64,000 bases of DNA from Pseudomonas fragi. GTDB taxonomy: Bacteria; Pseudomonadota; Gammaproteobacteria; Pseudomonadales; Pseudomonadaceae. The stretch's first letter is position 1; the number at the start of each line of letters is the position of its first letter. Made by a program: the position numbers and the translations under genes. Location of the stretch: positions 124,001 to 188,000 of the forward strand of contig NZ_NQKQ01000006.1 of the NCBI RefSeq assembly GCF_002269505.1, written 5' to 3'. Shown here piece after piece: positions 33,183-41,322 of the stretch. Under the pieces are notes generated by a model. That model was not told the origin of the DNA and made no database searches. It saw nothing but the letters and a program-made list of their open reading frames with translations.

Positions 33183-36100
33183 GCCAGACCCATCGCTTGC
33201 CCAATGGCGGCCGCGTTGACCGCACCAAAGTGCTGAGCTTTACCTTCAACGGTCAGCAATATAAAGGCTACGAAGGCGACAGCCTGGCGGCCGCATTGTT
33301 GGCCAACGGTGTTGACGTGATCGGTCGCAGTTTCAAATATTCCCGGCCCCGGGGCATCTACGCCGCCGGTGCCGAAGAACCCAACGCAGTGCTGCAGATC
33401 GGCGCCACCGAAGCCACGCAAATCCCCAACGTGCGTGCCACCCAGCAGGCGTTGTACCAAGGGTTGGTCGCCACCAGCACCAACGGCTGGCCCAACGTCA
33501 ATAACGACGTGATGGGTATCCTCGGCAAGGTCGGCGGCAAGCTGATGCCGCCGGGCTTTTACTACAAAACCTTTATGTACCCGCAGTCGTTCTGGATGAC
33601 CTACGAGAAGTACATCCGTAAGGCGGCTGGTCTTGGCCGTTCGCCGACCCAGAATGATCCTGATACCTACGACTATATGAACCACCACTGCGATGTGCTG
33701 ATCGTCGGTGCTGGCCCTGCGGGGTTGGCAGCGGCACTGGCAGCGGGCCGCAGCGGTGCGCGGGTGATCATCGCCGACGAACAGGAAGAGTTCGGCGGCA
33801 GCCTGCTCGACAGCCGCGAAAGCCTGGACGGTAAATCGGCCATGGAATGGGTGGCCAAGGTTATTGCTGAACTCAAGACGCTGCCAGACGTGATCCTGTT
33901 GCCCCGGGCGACGGTGAACGGCTATCACGACCACAACTTTCTGACCATTCACGAACGTCTCACCGACCACCTCGGCGATCGCGCCCCGATCGGTCAGGTA
34001 CGCCAGCGTATCCATCGGGTCCGGGCCAAGCGCGTGGTGCTGGCTACTGGCGCCTGCGAGCGGCCATTGGTGTATGGCAACAATGACGTGCCGGGCAATA
34101 TGCTTGCCGGTGCCGTGTCTACCTACGTACGCCGTTACGGCGTTGCGCCGGGTAAAAAGCTGGTGCTCAGTACCAACAACGACCATGCCTACCGTGTGGC
34201 GCTGGACTGGCTCGACGCCGGCCAGCAAGTGGTGGCCGTCGCCGATGCGCGCAGCAACCCCCGTGGTTCGCTGGTCGAAGAGGCACGGGCCAAGGGCATT
34301 CGCATTCTTACTGGTAGCGCAGTGATCGAGGCGCGTGGCAGCAAGCATGTGACCGGTGCACGGGTGGCGGCGATTGACGTCAAGGCGCTGAGCGTCGCCA
34401 GCCCCGGCGAGTGGCTGGAGTGCGATCTGCTGGCCACTTCGGGTGGTTACAGCCCGGTGGTGCATTTGGCCTCGCACCTGGGCGGCAAGCCGACCTGGCG
34501 TGAAGATATCCTCGGTTTCGTCCCCGGCGAAGCCCCGCAAAAGCGCGTGTGTGTAGGGGGTATCAACGGTGTCTACCCGCTGGGTGACAGCCTGGCCGAT
34601 GGTTTTGAAGGCGGTGTGCGTGCCGCTTGCGAAGCAGGTTTCAAGGCTGTGGAAGGGGTGTTGCCCAAAGCCCTGAACCAGCTTCAGGAGCCAACCCTGG
34701 CGCTGTTCCATGTGCCTCATGAAAAGGGCACGGCGCGTGCGCCCAAGCAATTTGTCGACCTGCAAAACGACGTCACTGCTGCGGCCATCGAACTGGCAAC
34801 CCGCGAGGGGTTCGAGTCGGTGGAGCACGTCAAGCGCTACACCGCACTGGGTTTCGGTACCGATCAGGGCAAACTGGGCAACGTCAACGGCCTGGCGATT
34901 GCCGCCCGCTCGCTGAACGTGACCATCCCGCAGATGGGCACCACCATGTTCCGCCCCAACTACACGCCGGTGACGTTTGGCGCGGTAGCGGGCCGCCATT
35001 GCGGGCATATCTTCGAGCCGGTGCGCTACACCGCGCTGCAAGCCTGGCATGTGAAGCAGGGCGCTGAATTTGAAGACGTCGGCCAGTGGAAACGCCCTTG
35101 GTACTTCCCGCGTAACGGCGAAGATATGCATGCGGCGGTCAAGCGCGAGTGCCAGGCTGTACGTGACAGTGTCGGTATTCTCGATGCCTCGACCCTGGGC
35201 AAAATCGACATTCAGGGCCCGGATGCGCGCGAATTCCTTAACCGCATCTACACCAACGCCTGGACCAAGCTCGACGTCGGCAAGGCCCGCTACGGCCTGA
35301 TGTGCAAAGAAGACGGCATGGTCTTCGACGACGGCGTGACGGCCTGTCTGGCCGATAACCATTTTGTGATGACCACCACCACTGGCGGCGCGGCCCGCGT
35401 GTTGCAGTGGCTGGAAATCTATCAACAGACCGAATGGCCAGAGCTGAAGGTGTACTTCACTTCGGTCACCGACCACTACGCAACCCTGACCTTGTCCGGC
35501 CCCAACAGCCGCAAGTTGCTGAGCGAAGTGACCGACATTGATCTGGACCGCGAGGCGTTCCCGTTCATGACCTGGAAAGAAGGCCTGGTGGGTGGTGTGC
35601 CGGCACGGGTGTTTCGCATCTCGTTTACCGGTGAGCTGTCTTATGAGGTCAATATCCAGGCCGATTACGCCATGGGCGTGCTGGAAAAAATCGTCGGAGC
35701 GGGCAAGCAGTACAACCTCACCCCCTACGGCACCGAGACCATGCACGTGTTGCGGGCCGAGAAGGGCTTCATCATTGTTGGCCAGGACACTGACGGTTCC
35801 ATGACCCCCGACGATCTCAACATGGGCTGGTGTGTGGGCCGCACCAAACCCTTCTCGTGGATCGGCTGGCGCGGCATGAACCGTGAAGACTGCGTGCGTG
35901 AACAACGCAAGCAACTGGTGGGCCTCAAGCCTCTAAACCCGACCCAGTGGCTGCCCGAGGGTGCGCAACTGGTGTTCGACGCCAAGCAGGCGATCCCGAT
36001 GACCATGGTCGGCCACGTGACCTCCAGCTATGCGCACAACTCGCTGGGGTATTCGTTTGCCATGGGCGTGGTCAAGGGTGGCTTGAAGCGCATCGGCGAA

Positions 36101-36196
36101 CGGGTGTTTTCGCCCCAGGCGGACGGCAGCGTGATCGAGGCGGAAATTGTGTCTTCGGTGTTCTTCGACCCGAAAGGCGAACGGCAGAATATTTGA
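33179..36196 (+). CDS. soxA: Sarcosine oxidase alpha subunit
   Basis: A 1005-residue three-part subunit. An N-terminal 2Fe-2S-like domain (about 1-110) is followed by an NAD/FAD-binding region starting with VLIVGAGPAGLAAALAAGRS (about 178). A C-terminal aminomethyltransferase/GcvT-type domain (about 600-1005) passes the methyl-derived carbon to tetrahydrofolate. The size matches characterised bacterial SoxA. It overlaps soxD by four bases. A single REP unit lies in the 68-base gap before soxG. No sign of frameshift. Confidence 0.95.
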   Translation: MSQTHRLPNGGRVDRTKVLSFTFNGQQYKGYEGDSLAAALLANGVDVIGRSFKYSRPRGIYAAGAEEPNAVLQIGATEATQIPNVRATQQALYQGLVATSTNGWPNVNNDVMGILGKVGGKLMPPGFYYKTFMYPQSFWMTYEKYIRKAAGLGRSPTQNDPDTYDYMNHHCDVLIVGAGPAGLAAALAAGRSGARVIIADEQEEFGGSLLDSRESLDGKSAMEWVAKVIAELKTLPDVILLPRATVNGYHDHNFLTIHERLTDHLGDRAPIGQVRQRIHRVRAKRVVLATGACERPLVYGNNDVPGNMLAGAVSTYVRRYGVAPGKKLVLSTNNDHAYRVALDWLDAGQQVVAVADARSNPRGSLVEEARAKGIRILTGSAVIEARGSKHVTGARVAAIDVKALSVASPGEWLECDLLATSGGYSPVVHLASHLGGKPTWREDILGFVPGEAPQKRVCVGGINGVYPLGDSLADGFEGGVRAACEAGFKAVEGVLPKALNQLQEPTLALFHVPHEKGTARAPKQFVDLQNDVTAAAIELATREGFESVEHVKRYTALGFGTDQGKLGNVNGLAIAARSLNVTIPQMGTTMFRPNYTPVTFGAVAGRHCGHIFEPVRYTALQAWHVKQGAEFEDVGQWKRPWYFPRNGEDMHAAVKRECQAVRDSVGILDASTLGKIDIQGPDAREFLNRIYTNAWTKLDVGKARYGLMCKEDGMVFDDGVTACLADNHFVMTTTTGGAARVLQWLEIYQQTEWPELKVYFTSVTDHYATLTLSGPNSRKLLSEVTDIDLDREAFPFMTWKEGLVGGVPARVFRISFTGELSYEVNIQADYAMGVLEKIVGAGKQYNLTPYGTETMHVLRAEKGFIIVGQDTDGSMTPDDLNMGWCVGRTKPFSWIGWRGMNREDCVREQRKQLVGLKPLNPTQWLPEGAQLVFDAKQAIPMTMVGHVTSSYAHNSLGYSFAMGVVKGGLKRIGERVFSPQADGSVIEAEIVSSVFFDPKGERQNI

Positions 36197-36204
36197 GCCA
36201 AGCT

Positions 36205-36226
36205 GTGGGAGCGAGCCTGCTCGCGA
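36205..36226. repeat. Single REP unit between soxA and soxG
   Basis: One GTGGGAGC-GAGCCT-GCTCGCGA palindrome inside the sox operon, 8 bases after the soxA stop. It has no inverted partner, unlike the other copies in the window. Confidence 0.8.
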
Positions 36227-36264
36227 AGGCAGTCAATCAACACAATATTGCTAACGGGTGATCC

Positions 36265-36897
36265 ATGACCACAGCCAACGTATACCAACAGCGTCCGGAC
36301 TCGGGCGCCAAAGCCGAGTCATCGCTGCACCATGCCAACCTGGCCGGTCTGATCGCCAAGGGCCGCAAAAACCCCGGCGTGACCGTACGCGAGAAAAAAC
36401 TGCTGGGTCACCTGACTCTGCGCGGTGACGCCAAAGACCCGGCTTTTGCCGAAGGTGTGCACAAGGCCCTGGGCCTGGAACTGCCCGTGGCCCTGAGCCT
36501 GGTGGCCAACGCTGAGACCTCGCTGCAATGGATGGGGCCTGATGAATGGCTGCTGATTGTGCCCGGCGGCCAGGAATTTGCCGTGGAACAAGCGCTGCGG
36601 GCGGCGCTGGCGGGGCTGCATATTTCGGTGGTCAACGTCAGTGGCGGGCAACAGCTGCTGGAACTGAGCGGGCCGAAGGTGCGCGAGGTGCTGATGAAGT
36701 CCACCAGCTATGACGTACACCCGGACAACTTCCCGGTGGGCAAGGCGGTGGGCACGGTGTTCGCCAAATCGCAGCTGGTGATCCGCCACACGGCTGAAGA
36801 CACCTGGGAACTGCTGATTCGCCGCAGCTTTTCGGATTACTGGTGGTTATGGTTGCAGGATGCGGCGGCTGAATACGGGTTGAGCGTCGAAGCCTGA
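36265..36897 (+). CDS. soxG: Sarcosine oxidase gamma subunit
   Basis: A 210-residue subunit related to the GcvT aminomethyltransferase fold, which completes the SoxBDAG heterotetramer. Recognisable stretches include SLQWMGPDEWLLIVP (about residue 87) and SFSDYWWLWLQDAA near the end. The start at 36265 follows a CGGGTGATCC sequence with a weak ribosome site. A 68-base gap containing a REP unit separates it from soxA. Order and length match the sox operon of other pseudomonads. Confidence 0.93.
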   Translation: MTTANVYQQRPDSGAKAESSLHHANLAGLIAKGRKNPGVTVREKKLLGHLTLRGDAKDPAFAEGVHKALGLELPVALSLVANAETSLQWMGPDEWLLIVPGGQEFAVEQALRAALAGLHISVVNVSGGQQLLELSGPKVREVLMKSTSYDVHPDNFPVGKAVGTVFAKSQLVIRHTAEDTWELLIRRSFSDYWWLWLQDAAAEYGLSVEA

Positions 36898-36908
36898 GTC
36901 ACGGCGGG

Positions 36909-37013
36909 CCCTCACCCCAACCCTCTCCCGGAGGGAGAGGGGGCTGATTGTCGGTGTTCTTGAACGCGCGTGCGGTCAGTGCCCTCTCCCTCCGGGAGAG
37001 GGCCCGGGGGAGG
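36909..37013. repeat. Paired C-rich REP element between soxG and purU
   Basis: Two CCCTCTCCC..GGGAGAGGG palindromes flank a spacer (GGCTGATTGTC..GCGTGCGGTCAGTG) that is the reverse-complement form of the spacer at 18896-19001. The second hairpin runs into the purU leader. Confidence 0.85.
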
Positions 37014-37053
37014 TGCTCTTTGCTTTTCACCTAAAAACAACAAGGAACTCCCC

Positions 37054-37911
37054 ATGAGCCGCGCCCCCGACACCTGGATCCTCACCGCCGACTGCCCGAG
37101 CCTGCTGGGCACAGTGGACGCGGTTACCCGCTATCTGTTCGAACATCGCTGCTACGTCACCGAACACCACTCCTTCGATGACCAGCGCTCGGCGCGGTTT
37201 TTTATCCGTGTCGAATTCCGTCAGCCCGACGGTTTCGATGAACACGAATTTCGCGCAGGCCTGGCCGAACGGGGCCAGGCCTTTGGCATGACGTTCGAAC
37301 TGACGCCGCCACACCATCGGCCCAAAGTGCTGATTATGGTGTCCAAGGCTGACCACTGCCTCAACGACCTGCTCTATCGCCAGCGTATCGGTCAGTTGTC
37401 AATGGACGTCGTGGCCGTGGTCTCCAATCACCCCGATCTGGCGCCTCTGGCGCAGTGGCACGGTATTCCCTATCACCACTTCGCCCTCGACCCGGCCAAC
37501 AAGCCCGCGCAGGAGGCCAAGGTTTGGCAGGTGATCGAAGACACTGGCGCCGAGCTGGTGATCCTCGCCCGCTATATGCAAGTGCTGTCCCCCGAGCTGT
37601 GCCGCAAGCTCGATGGCAAGGCGATCAATATTCACCACTCCCTGCTGCCCGGCTTCAAGGGCGCCAAGCCTTATCACCAGGCCTATGAAAAGGGCGTCAA
37701 GCTGGTGGGCGCCACCGCGCACTACATCAATAACGACCTCGACGAAGGGCCGATCATTGCCCAGGGTGTCGAGGTGGTAGATCACAGCCACTACCCCGAA
37801 GACCTGATCGCCAAGGGCCGCGATATCGAAGCGCAAACCCTGGCCCGAGGTGTGGGGTATCACATTGAACGGCGCGTTTTCCTAAATGGAGGTCGTACGG
37901 TGGTGCTTTGA
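37054..37911 (+). CDS. purU: Formyltetrahydrofolate deformylase
   Basis: A 285-residue enzyme hydrolysing 10-formyl-tetrahydrofolate to formate and tetrahydrofolate, which regenerates folate during sarcosine breakdown. An N-terminal ACT domain (about 7-85) precedes a formyltransferase-like catalytic domain with NIHHSLLPGFKGAKPYHQAY and the aspartate in LDEGPIIAQG. The start at 37054 has an AAGGA site; a longer frame would translate the REP element and is rejected. It lies between soxG and fdhA, so formate is released as part of the pathway. This is the catabolic paralogue. Confidence 0.94.
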   Translation: MSRAPDTWILTADCPSLLGTVDAVTRYLFEHRCYVTEHHSFDDQRSARFFIRVEFRQPDGFDEHEFRAGLAERGQAFGMTFELTPPHHRPKVLIMVSKADHCLNDLLYRQRIGQLSMDVVAVVSNHPDLAPLAQWHGIPYHHFALDPANKPAQEAKVWQVIEDTGAELVILARYMQVLSPELCRKLDGKAINIHHSLLPGFKGAKPYHQAYEKGVKLVGATAHYINNDLDEGPIIAQGVEVVDHSHYPEDLIAKGRDIEAQTLARGVGYHIERRVFLNGGRTVVL

Positions 37912-37977
37912 GCCCGCGCCACCTTCTAAGCTGCAAGCAGCAAGTTAATCCCTCCAATAACAACAAGGGTGAATACG

Positions 37978-39177
37978 ATGGCTGACAATCGCGGTGTGGT
38001 GTACCTGGGCAACGGCCAGGTTGAAGTGCAAAGCATTCCTTTCCCCAAGATGCAGAACCCCCAGGGCAAGCCCATTCACCACGGGGTGATCCTGCGGGTG
38101 GTGTCGACCAATATCTGCGGCTCGGACCAGCATATGGTGCGTGGCCGCACCACGGCGCAAACCGGGCTGGTGCTGGGGCATGAAATTACCGGCGAGGTGA
38201 TTGAAGCCGGGCGTGATGTGGAGCACCTGAAAGTCGGCGACCTGGTGTCGGTGCCGTTCAACGTGGCGTGCGGCCGCTGCCGCAGCTGTAAGGAGCAGAA
38301 CACGGGCGTGTGTCTGACCGTCAACCCGGCCCGTCCCGGCGGCGCATATGGTTACGTGGACATGGGCGACTGGGTTGGCGGTCAGGCTGAATATGTATTG
38401 GTACCTTACGCCGATTTCAACCTGCTCAAGCTGCCCAATCGCGATGCAGCGATGGAAAAGATTCGTGACCTCACCTGCCTCTCCGACATCCTGCCCACCG
38501 GCTATCACGGCGCAGTCACTGCTGGTGTTGGCCCTGGCAGTACGGTGTATATCGCCGGCGCAGGACCTGTGGGCCTGGCAGCTGCGGCCTCCGCGCGCTT
38601 GCTGGGTGCGGCGGTGGTGATTGTCGGTGACGTTAACCCGATTCGTCTGGCCCACGCCAAGGCGCAGGGTTTTGAAATTGCCGATCTGTCCAAGGACACG
38701 CCGTTGCACGAACAAATCGCCGAGTTGTTGGGCGAGCCGGAAGTGGATTGCGCCGTGGATGCGGTCGGTTTTGAAGCGCGCGGCCACGGCCATGACGGAG
38801 TCAAGCATGAAGCGCCGGCCACGGTGCTCAACTCGCTGATGGGCGTGGTGCGGGTGGCAGGCAAGATCGGTATTCCGGGCCTGTACGTGACGGAAGATCC
38901 GGGCGCGGTGGATGCGGCTGCGAAGAAGGGCAGCCTGAGCATCCGTTTCGGGTTGGGCTGGGCTAAATCCCACAGCTTCCACACCGGGCAGACCCCGGTG
39001 ATGAAATACAACCGCCAGCTGATGCAGGCGATCATGTGGGACCGGATCAAGATTGCCGACATTGTCGGCGTTGAGGTGATCGGCCTGGACGATGCGCCAC
39101 GGGGCTACGGCGAGTTCGATGCCGGTGTGCCGAAGAAGTTTGTGATCGACCCGCACCGGATGTTCAGCAAGGGTTAA
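37978..39177 (+). CDS. fdhA: Glutathione-independent formaldehyde dehydrogenase
   Basis: This 399-residue zinc-dependent NAD+ alcohol dehydrogenase-family enzyme oxidises formaldehyde, released by GbcAB and by sarcosine oxidation, to formate. Catalytic-zinc residues lie in NICGSDQHMVRG and the following GHE, structural-zinc cysteines in CGRCRSCKEQNTGVC. The nucleotide-binding motif is VYIAGAGPVGLAAAASARLL. The start at 37978 follows AAGGGTG; a GTG nine bases earlier is less likely. It closes the glyA-sox operon, and a very strong hairpin with a T-run follows. It matches P. aeruginosa FdhA in length. Confidence 0.95.
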   Translation: MADNRGVVYLGNGQVEVQSIPFPKMQNPQGKPIHHGVILRVVSTNICGSDQHMVRGRTTAQTGLVLGHEITGEVIEAGRDVEHLKVGDLVSVPFNVACGRCRSCKEQNTGVCLTVNPARPGGAYGYVDMGDWVGGQAEYVLVPYADFNLLKLPNRDAAMEKIRDLTCLSDILPTGYHGAVTAGVGPGSTVYIAGAGPVGLAAAASARLLGAAVVIVGDVNPIRLAHAKAQGFEIADLSKDTPLHEQIAELLGEPEVDCAVDAVGFEARGHGHDGVKHEAPATVLNSLMGVVRVAGKIGIPGLYVTEDPGAVDAAAKKGSLSIRFGLGWAKSHSFHTGQTPVMKYNRQLMQAIMWDRIKIADIVGVEVIGLDDAPRGYGEFDAGVPKKFVIDPHRMFSKG

Positions 39178-39188
39178 ACCATGCTTCG

Positions 39189-39273
39189 CCCGTAGTCGCT
39201 GCCGAGGAACGAAGGCTGCGAGCTTTTGACTATCAAGAGCTCGCAGCCTTCGTTCCTCGGCAGCGACTACGGG
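39189..39273. terminator. Long inverted repeat serving as fdhA terminator (REP-like family)
   Basis: CCCGTAGTCGCTGCCGAGGA and the following bases to 39227 pair almost perfectly with 39235-39273, giving a stem of about 38 bp around a short loop. TTTTA follows. The same GTAGTCGCTGCCG end occurs at 46163-46302 and 50781-50872, so this is also a copy of a third repeat family. It lies between convergent fdhA and the anti-sigma gene. Confidence 0.85.
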
Positions 39274-39275
39274 TT

Positions 39276-39950
39276 TTACAGTGCCGCCAACGGTCCCTGA
39301 TACAGCACGGGGCCGGTTGGTTGCCCGGTTGGTGAGCCGCCCTGGGGTTCAAGGCTGACCGCCAGCACCACCGGAATCCTGATCAATTGCTGCTGGCTTT
39401 GGCTGAGTACGATCCGCCCATCGCCATCGCGGGGGATCAGCCCCAAGGACACCGGTTTGCCTTCGACCGGTATCGCCCACAACTCCAGGCTGCGGCCTGT
39501 ATCCACAGCCGCCAGTTCCAGTGGCCGCACCTTCAGATAGTCAGCGTGCGCCTCGATACGCAGGGCGGGCTGCGCCGTGCCGCTGAGCAAGGTGGCCTTG
39601 TACTGAACGTTGTCGCGGTTATACAGCAGGCCTACGCTCAGGGCGATCAGCAGTGAACCGGCAAGTGCACTCAAGCGCAGCCAGTTCCAGAACGCACGCT
39701 TTGCCGGCACATGCAGGGTTTGCGGTTCGATGCGCGCCACGATCGCCTGCCATACGTGACCGGGAACAGGTTGCTCGATCAGGGGCTCGGTCAGCAGGTT
39801 AAGGTGTTCCAGCCAGCGGGCCAGTTCGGCGCGCAGAAGCGCATCGCCTTGCAGCAGGTGCTCAAAGCGTCTGCGGGCCCTGGGCGGCATTAGCCCGATG
39901 GCGTAATCGGCAGCCAGCGCACGGCGCAGCTCGGGGGTTTGATAGTTCAT
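39276..39950 (-). CDS. Anti-sigma factor, RskA/ChrR-type
   Basis: A 224-residue single-pass membrane protein that probably holds the adjacent ECF sigma factor inactive. The N-terminal cytoplasmic part (RRALAADYAIGLMPPRARRR) resembles an anti-sigma binding domain. A membrane segment is visible at about 105-125 (LRLSALAGSLLIALSVGLLY). The rest is a periplasmic RskA-like domain. The start at 39950 (MNYQTPELRR) overlaps the sigma-factor stop by four bases; a 54-residue longer frame would overlap it heavily and is rejected. The signal it senses is unknown. Confidence 0.88.
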   Translation of the reverse strand: MNYQTPELRRALAADYAIGLMPPRARRRFEHLLQGDALLRAELARWLEHLNLLTEPLIEQPVPGHVWQAIVARIEPQTLHVPAKRAFWNWLRLSALAGSLLIALSVGLLYNRDNVQYKATLLSGTAQPALRIEAHADYLKVRPLELAAVDTGRSLELWAIPVEGKPVSLGLIPRDGDGRIVLSQSQQQLIRIPVVLAVSLEPQGGSPTGQPTGPVLYQGPLAAL

Positions 39951-40579
39951 GATTCGAGGCACCTGCGCAGTCGCTCCATACCCCGGCGGATCCAGGACTT
40001 GACCGACCCCAGCGGCGCGGCCAATTGCTGCGCCAGTTCGCTGGCGCTCAGGCCATGAAAATAAGCGATGGTGATGCTCTGGCGCTGCATGCCCTCCAGA
40101 CCTTCCAGGCATTGGTTGAGGGCGCGTGCTTCACGGGCGCTGTCCAGTTGTTCCAGGGCGCTGGGGCTTTGATCGGCCACGGCGTCCTGCTGCAGGTCAC
40201 TCAATGGCAATTCGCGGTGCTTGCGCAACTGGTCGATGGCCTGGTTGCGGGTGATGGTGATCATCCAGGTCAGCGGTGCCGACAAATGGGCTTCGTAACG
40301 CGAGGCGTTGTGCCAGATACGCACAAAACTTTCCTGCACCACTTCCTCTGCCAGATCACTGCGCCCCATGCAGCGCAAAGCCACGCTGTACAAGCGCGGG
40401 GCCACACTGCGATAGAGGGTTTCGAAGGCGCGCCGATTACCCAGTGAACATTGGGCCAGGAGCTTTTCAAGGTAATCGGTATTGGCGGTTAAAATAGCTG
40501 TTCTCCCCTCAAAAAAAGCCAGGACTTCAGACCAGTTGTCGGTTGAGGGTAGTTCAGGGTGTGGGGTTGTTCCAATCAT
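39947..40579 (-). CDS. ECF-type RNA polymerase sigma factor
   Basis: A 210-residue sigma-70 family protein of the ECF group. Region 2 (DLAEEVVQESFVRIWHNASR) and region 4 (HGLSASELAQQLAAPLGSVK) are clear. The start at 40579 has a very good GAGGTGA site; a 17-residue longer frame lacks one. It is coupled to the RskA-type anti-sigma gene by a four-base overlap, the classic pair. A candidate ECF promoter faces the divergent DUF2780 gene. It looks like the SigK/ECF19-type group, but I cannot assign a stimulus. Confidence 0.9.
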   Translation of the reverse strand: MIGTTPHPELPSTDNWSEVLAFFEGRTAILTANTDYLEKLLAQCSLGNRRAFETLYRSVAPRLYSVALRCMGRSDLAEEVVQESFVRIWHNASRYEAHLSAPLTWMITITRNQAIDQLRKHRELPLSDLQQDAVADQSPSALEQLDSAREARALNQCLEGLEGMQRQSITIAYFHGLSASELAQQLAAPLGSVKSWIRRGMERLRRCLES

Positions 40580-40678
40580 GTGAGTCACCTCGCTGCTCTG
40601 TATACGCAGGCAAGGGCTCAGCGGATGCACCTGTTTTCAATTAAGATCGCAGGCCGTCTGATCCGATAGTGGCACTTG

Positions 40679-40706
40679 GGAACATCTGTCCGGTTTTTGG
40701 GTCTTA
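40679..40706 (+). promoter_or_regulatory. Candidate ECF-type promoter for the DUF2780 gene
   Basis: GGAAC at 40679-40683 and GTCTTA at 40701-40706 are separated by 17 bases. This matches the -35/-10 layout of many ECF promoters. It points towards the DUF2780 gene at 40762 and away from the sigma gene. The adjacent sigma factor is the obvious candidate, by inference. Confidence 0.4.
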
Positions 40707-40717
40707 CCCATAGTTTT

Positions 40718-40742
40718 ACCGCTCCATGGCGGGCGGTTTTTT
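40718..40742 (+). terminator. Terminator-like hairpin just before the DUF2780 gene
   Basis: ACCGCTC and GGGCGGT form a 7-bp stem (one G-U pair) around CATGGC, followed by six Ts (40737-40742). It ends 20 bases before the DUF2780 start, so it may attenuate that gene or end a short leader transcript. Confidence 0.5.
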
Positions 40743-40761
40743 GGTTCTAGAGGTTGAAGCG

Positions 40762-41319
40762 ATGAAAAAGTTGAGCGGCGTGGCACTGGCAACATTGATG
40801 ACCGTGGCAGCGAGCCCGGTGTTTGCAGGTTTTAGCCTGAGCGACGTGGCCAACGTGGCTGCGCAAGTGCAGGGTGGCAACGGTAACGGCGCAACCACGG
40901 ACAAATCGGCACAAGCCGTGCAAATGCTGACCAAGGTCAACGAGCTGGGCGTCAAGCCTGAGCAGGCGGCGGGCGGTATTGGCGCGATGTTGAGCCTTGC
41001 GAAAAACCAGCTGACCTCCAGCGACTACTCCGAACTGACCAAGCAAGTGCCAGGCGTGAACAAGCTGGCAGGCGCCGGTGCCCTGGGCCAACTGAGCCAG
41101 TTGGGCGGCTTGCTGGGCAAGTCCAGCGGCGTTTCCGAGACCGCAACCAGCGCTGTGAGCAACGTGGCCAACACTGACCAGCTCAACAGCGCCTTTACTG
41201 CGCTGGGCATGCAGGACGGCATGGTTGCCAAGTTTGCCCCGGTATTGCTGGACTACTTCAAAGGCCAGAACGTCAGCACTTCGCTGCTGAGCAAACTGAG
41301 CAGCGCCTGGGGCGTTTAA
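40762..41319 (+). CDS. DUF2780 exported protein
   Basis: A 185-residue exported protein of unknown function. A signal peptide is clear (MKKLSGVALATLMTVAASPVFA). The mature part is alanine/glycine/serine-rich with repeated short helices (VNKLAGAGALGQLSQLGGLL), as in the DUF2780 (VcgC/VcgE-like) family. The start at 40762 follows GAGGT; twelve extra residues of a longer frame cross the terminator hairpin and are rejected. It is divergent from the ECF sigma factor and preceded by a candidate ECF promoter, so it may be that sigma factor's target. Confidence 0.87.
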   Translation: MKKLSGVALATLMTVAASPVFAGFSLSDVANVAAQVQGGNGNGATTDKSAQAVQMLTKVNELGVKPEQAAGGIGAMLSLAKNQLTSSDYSELTKQVPGVNKLAGAGALGQLSQLGGLLGKSSGVSETATSAVSNVANTDQLNSAFTALGMQDGMVAKFAPVLLDYFKGQNVSTSLLSKLSSAWGV

Positions 41320-41322
41320 AGG

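Noticed and set aside
33095..35914. A 939-codon open frame antisense to soxA
   Set aside because: It is the codon-position shadow of soxA with unnatural composition and no ribosome site.
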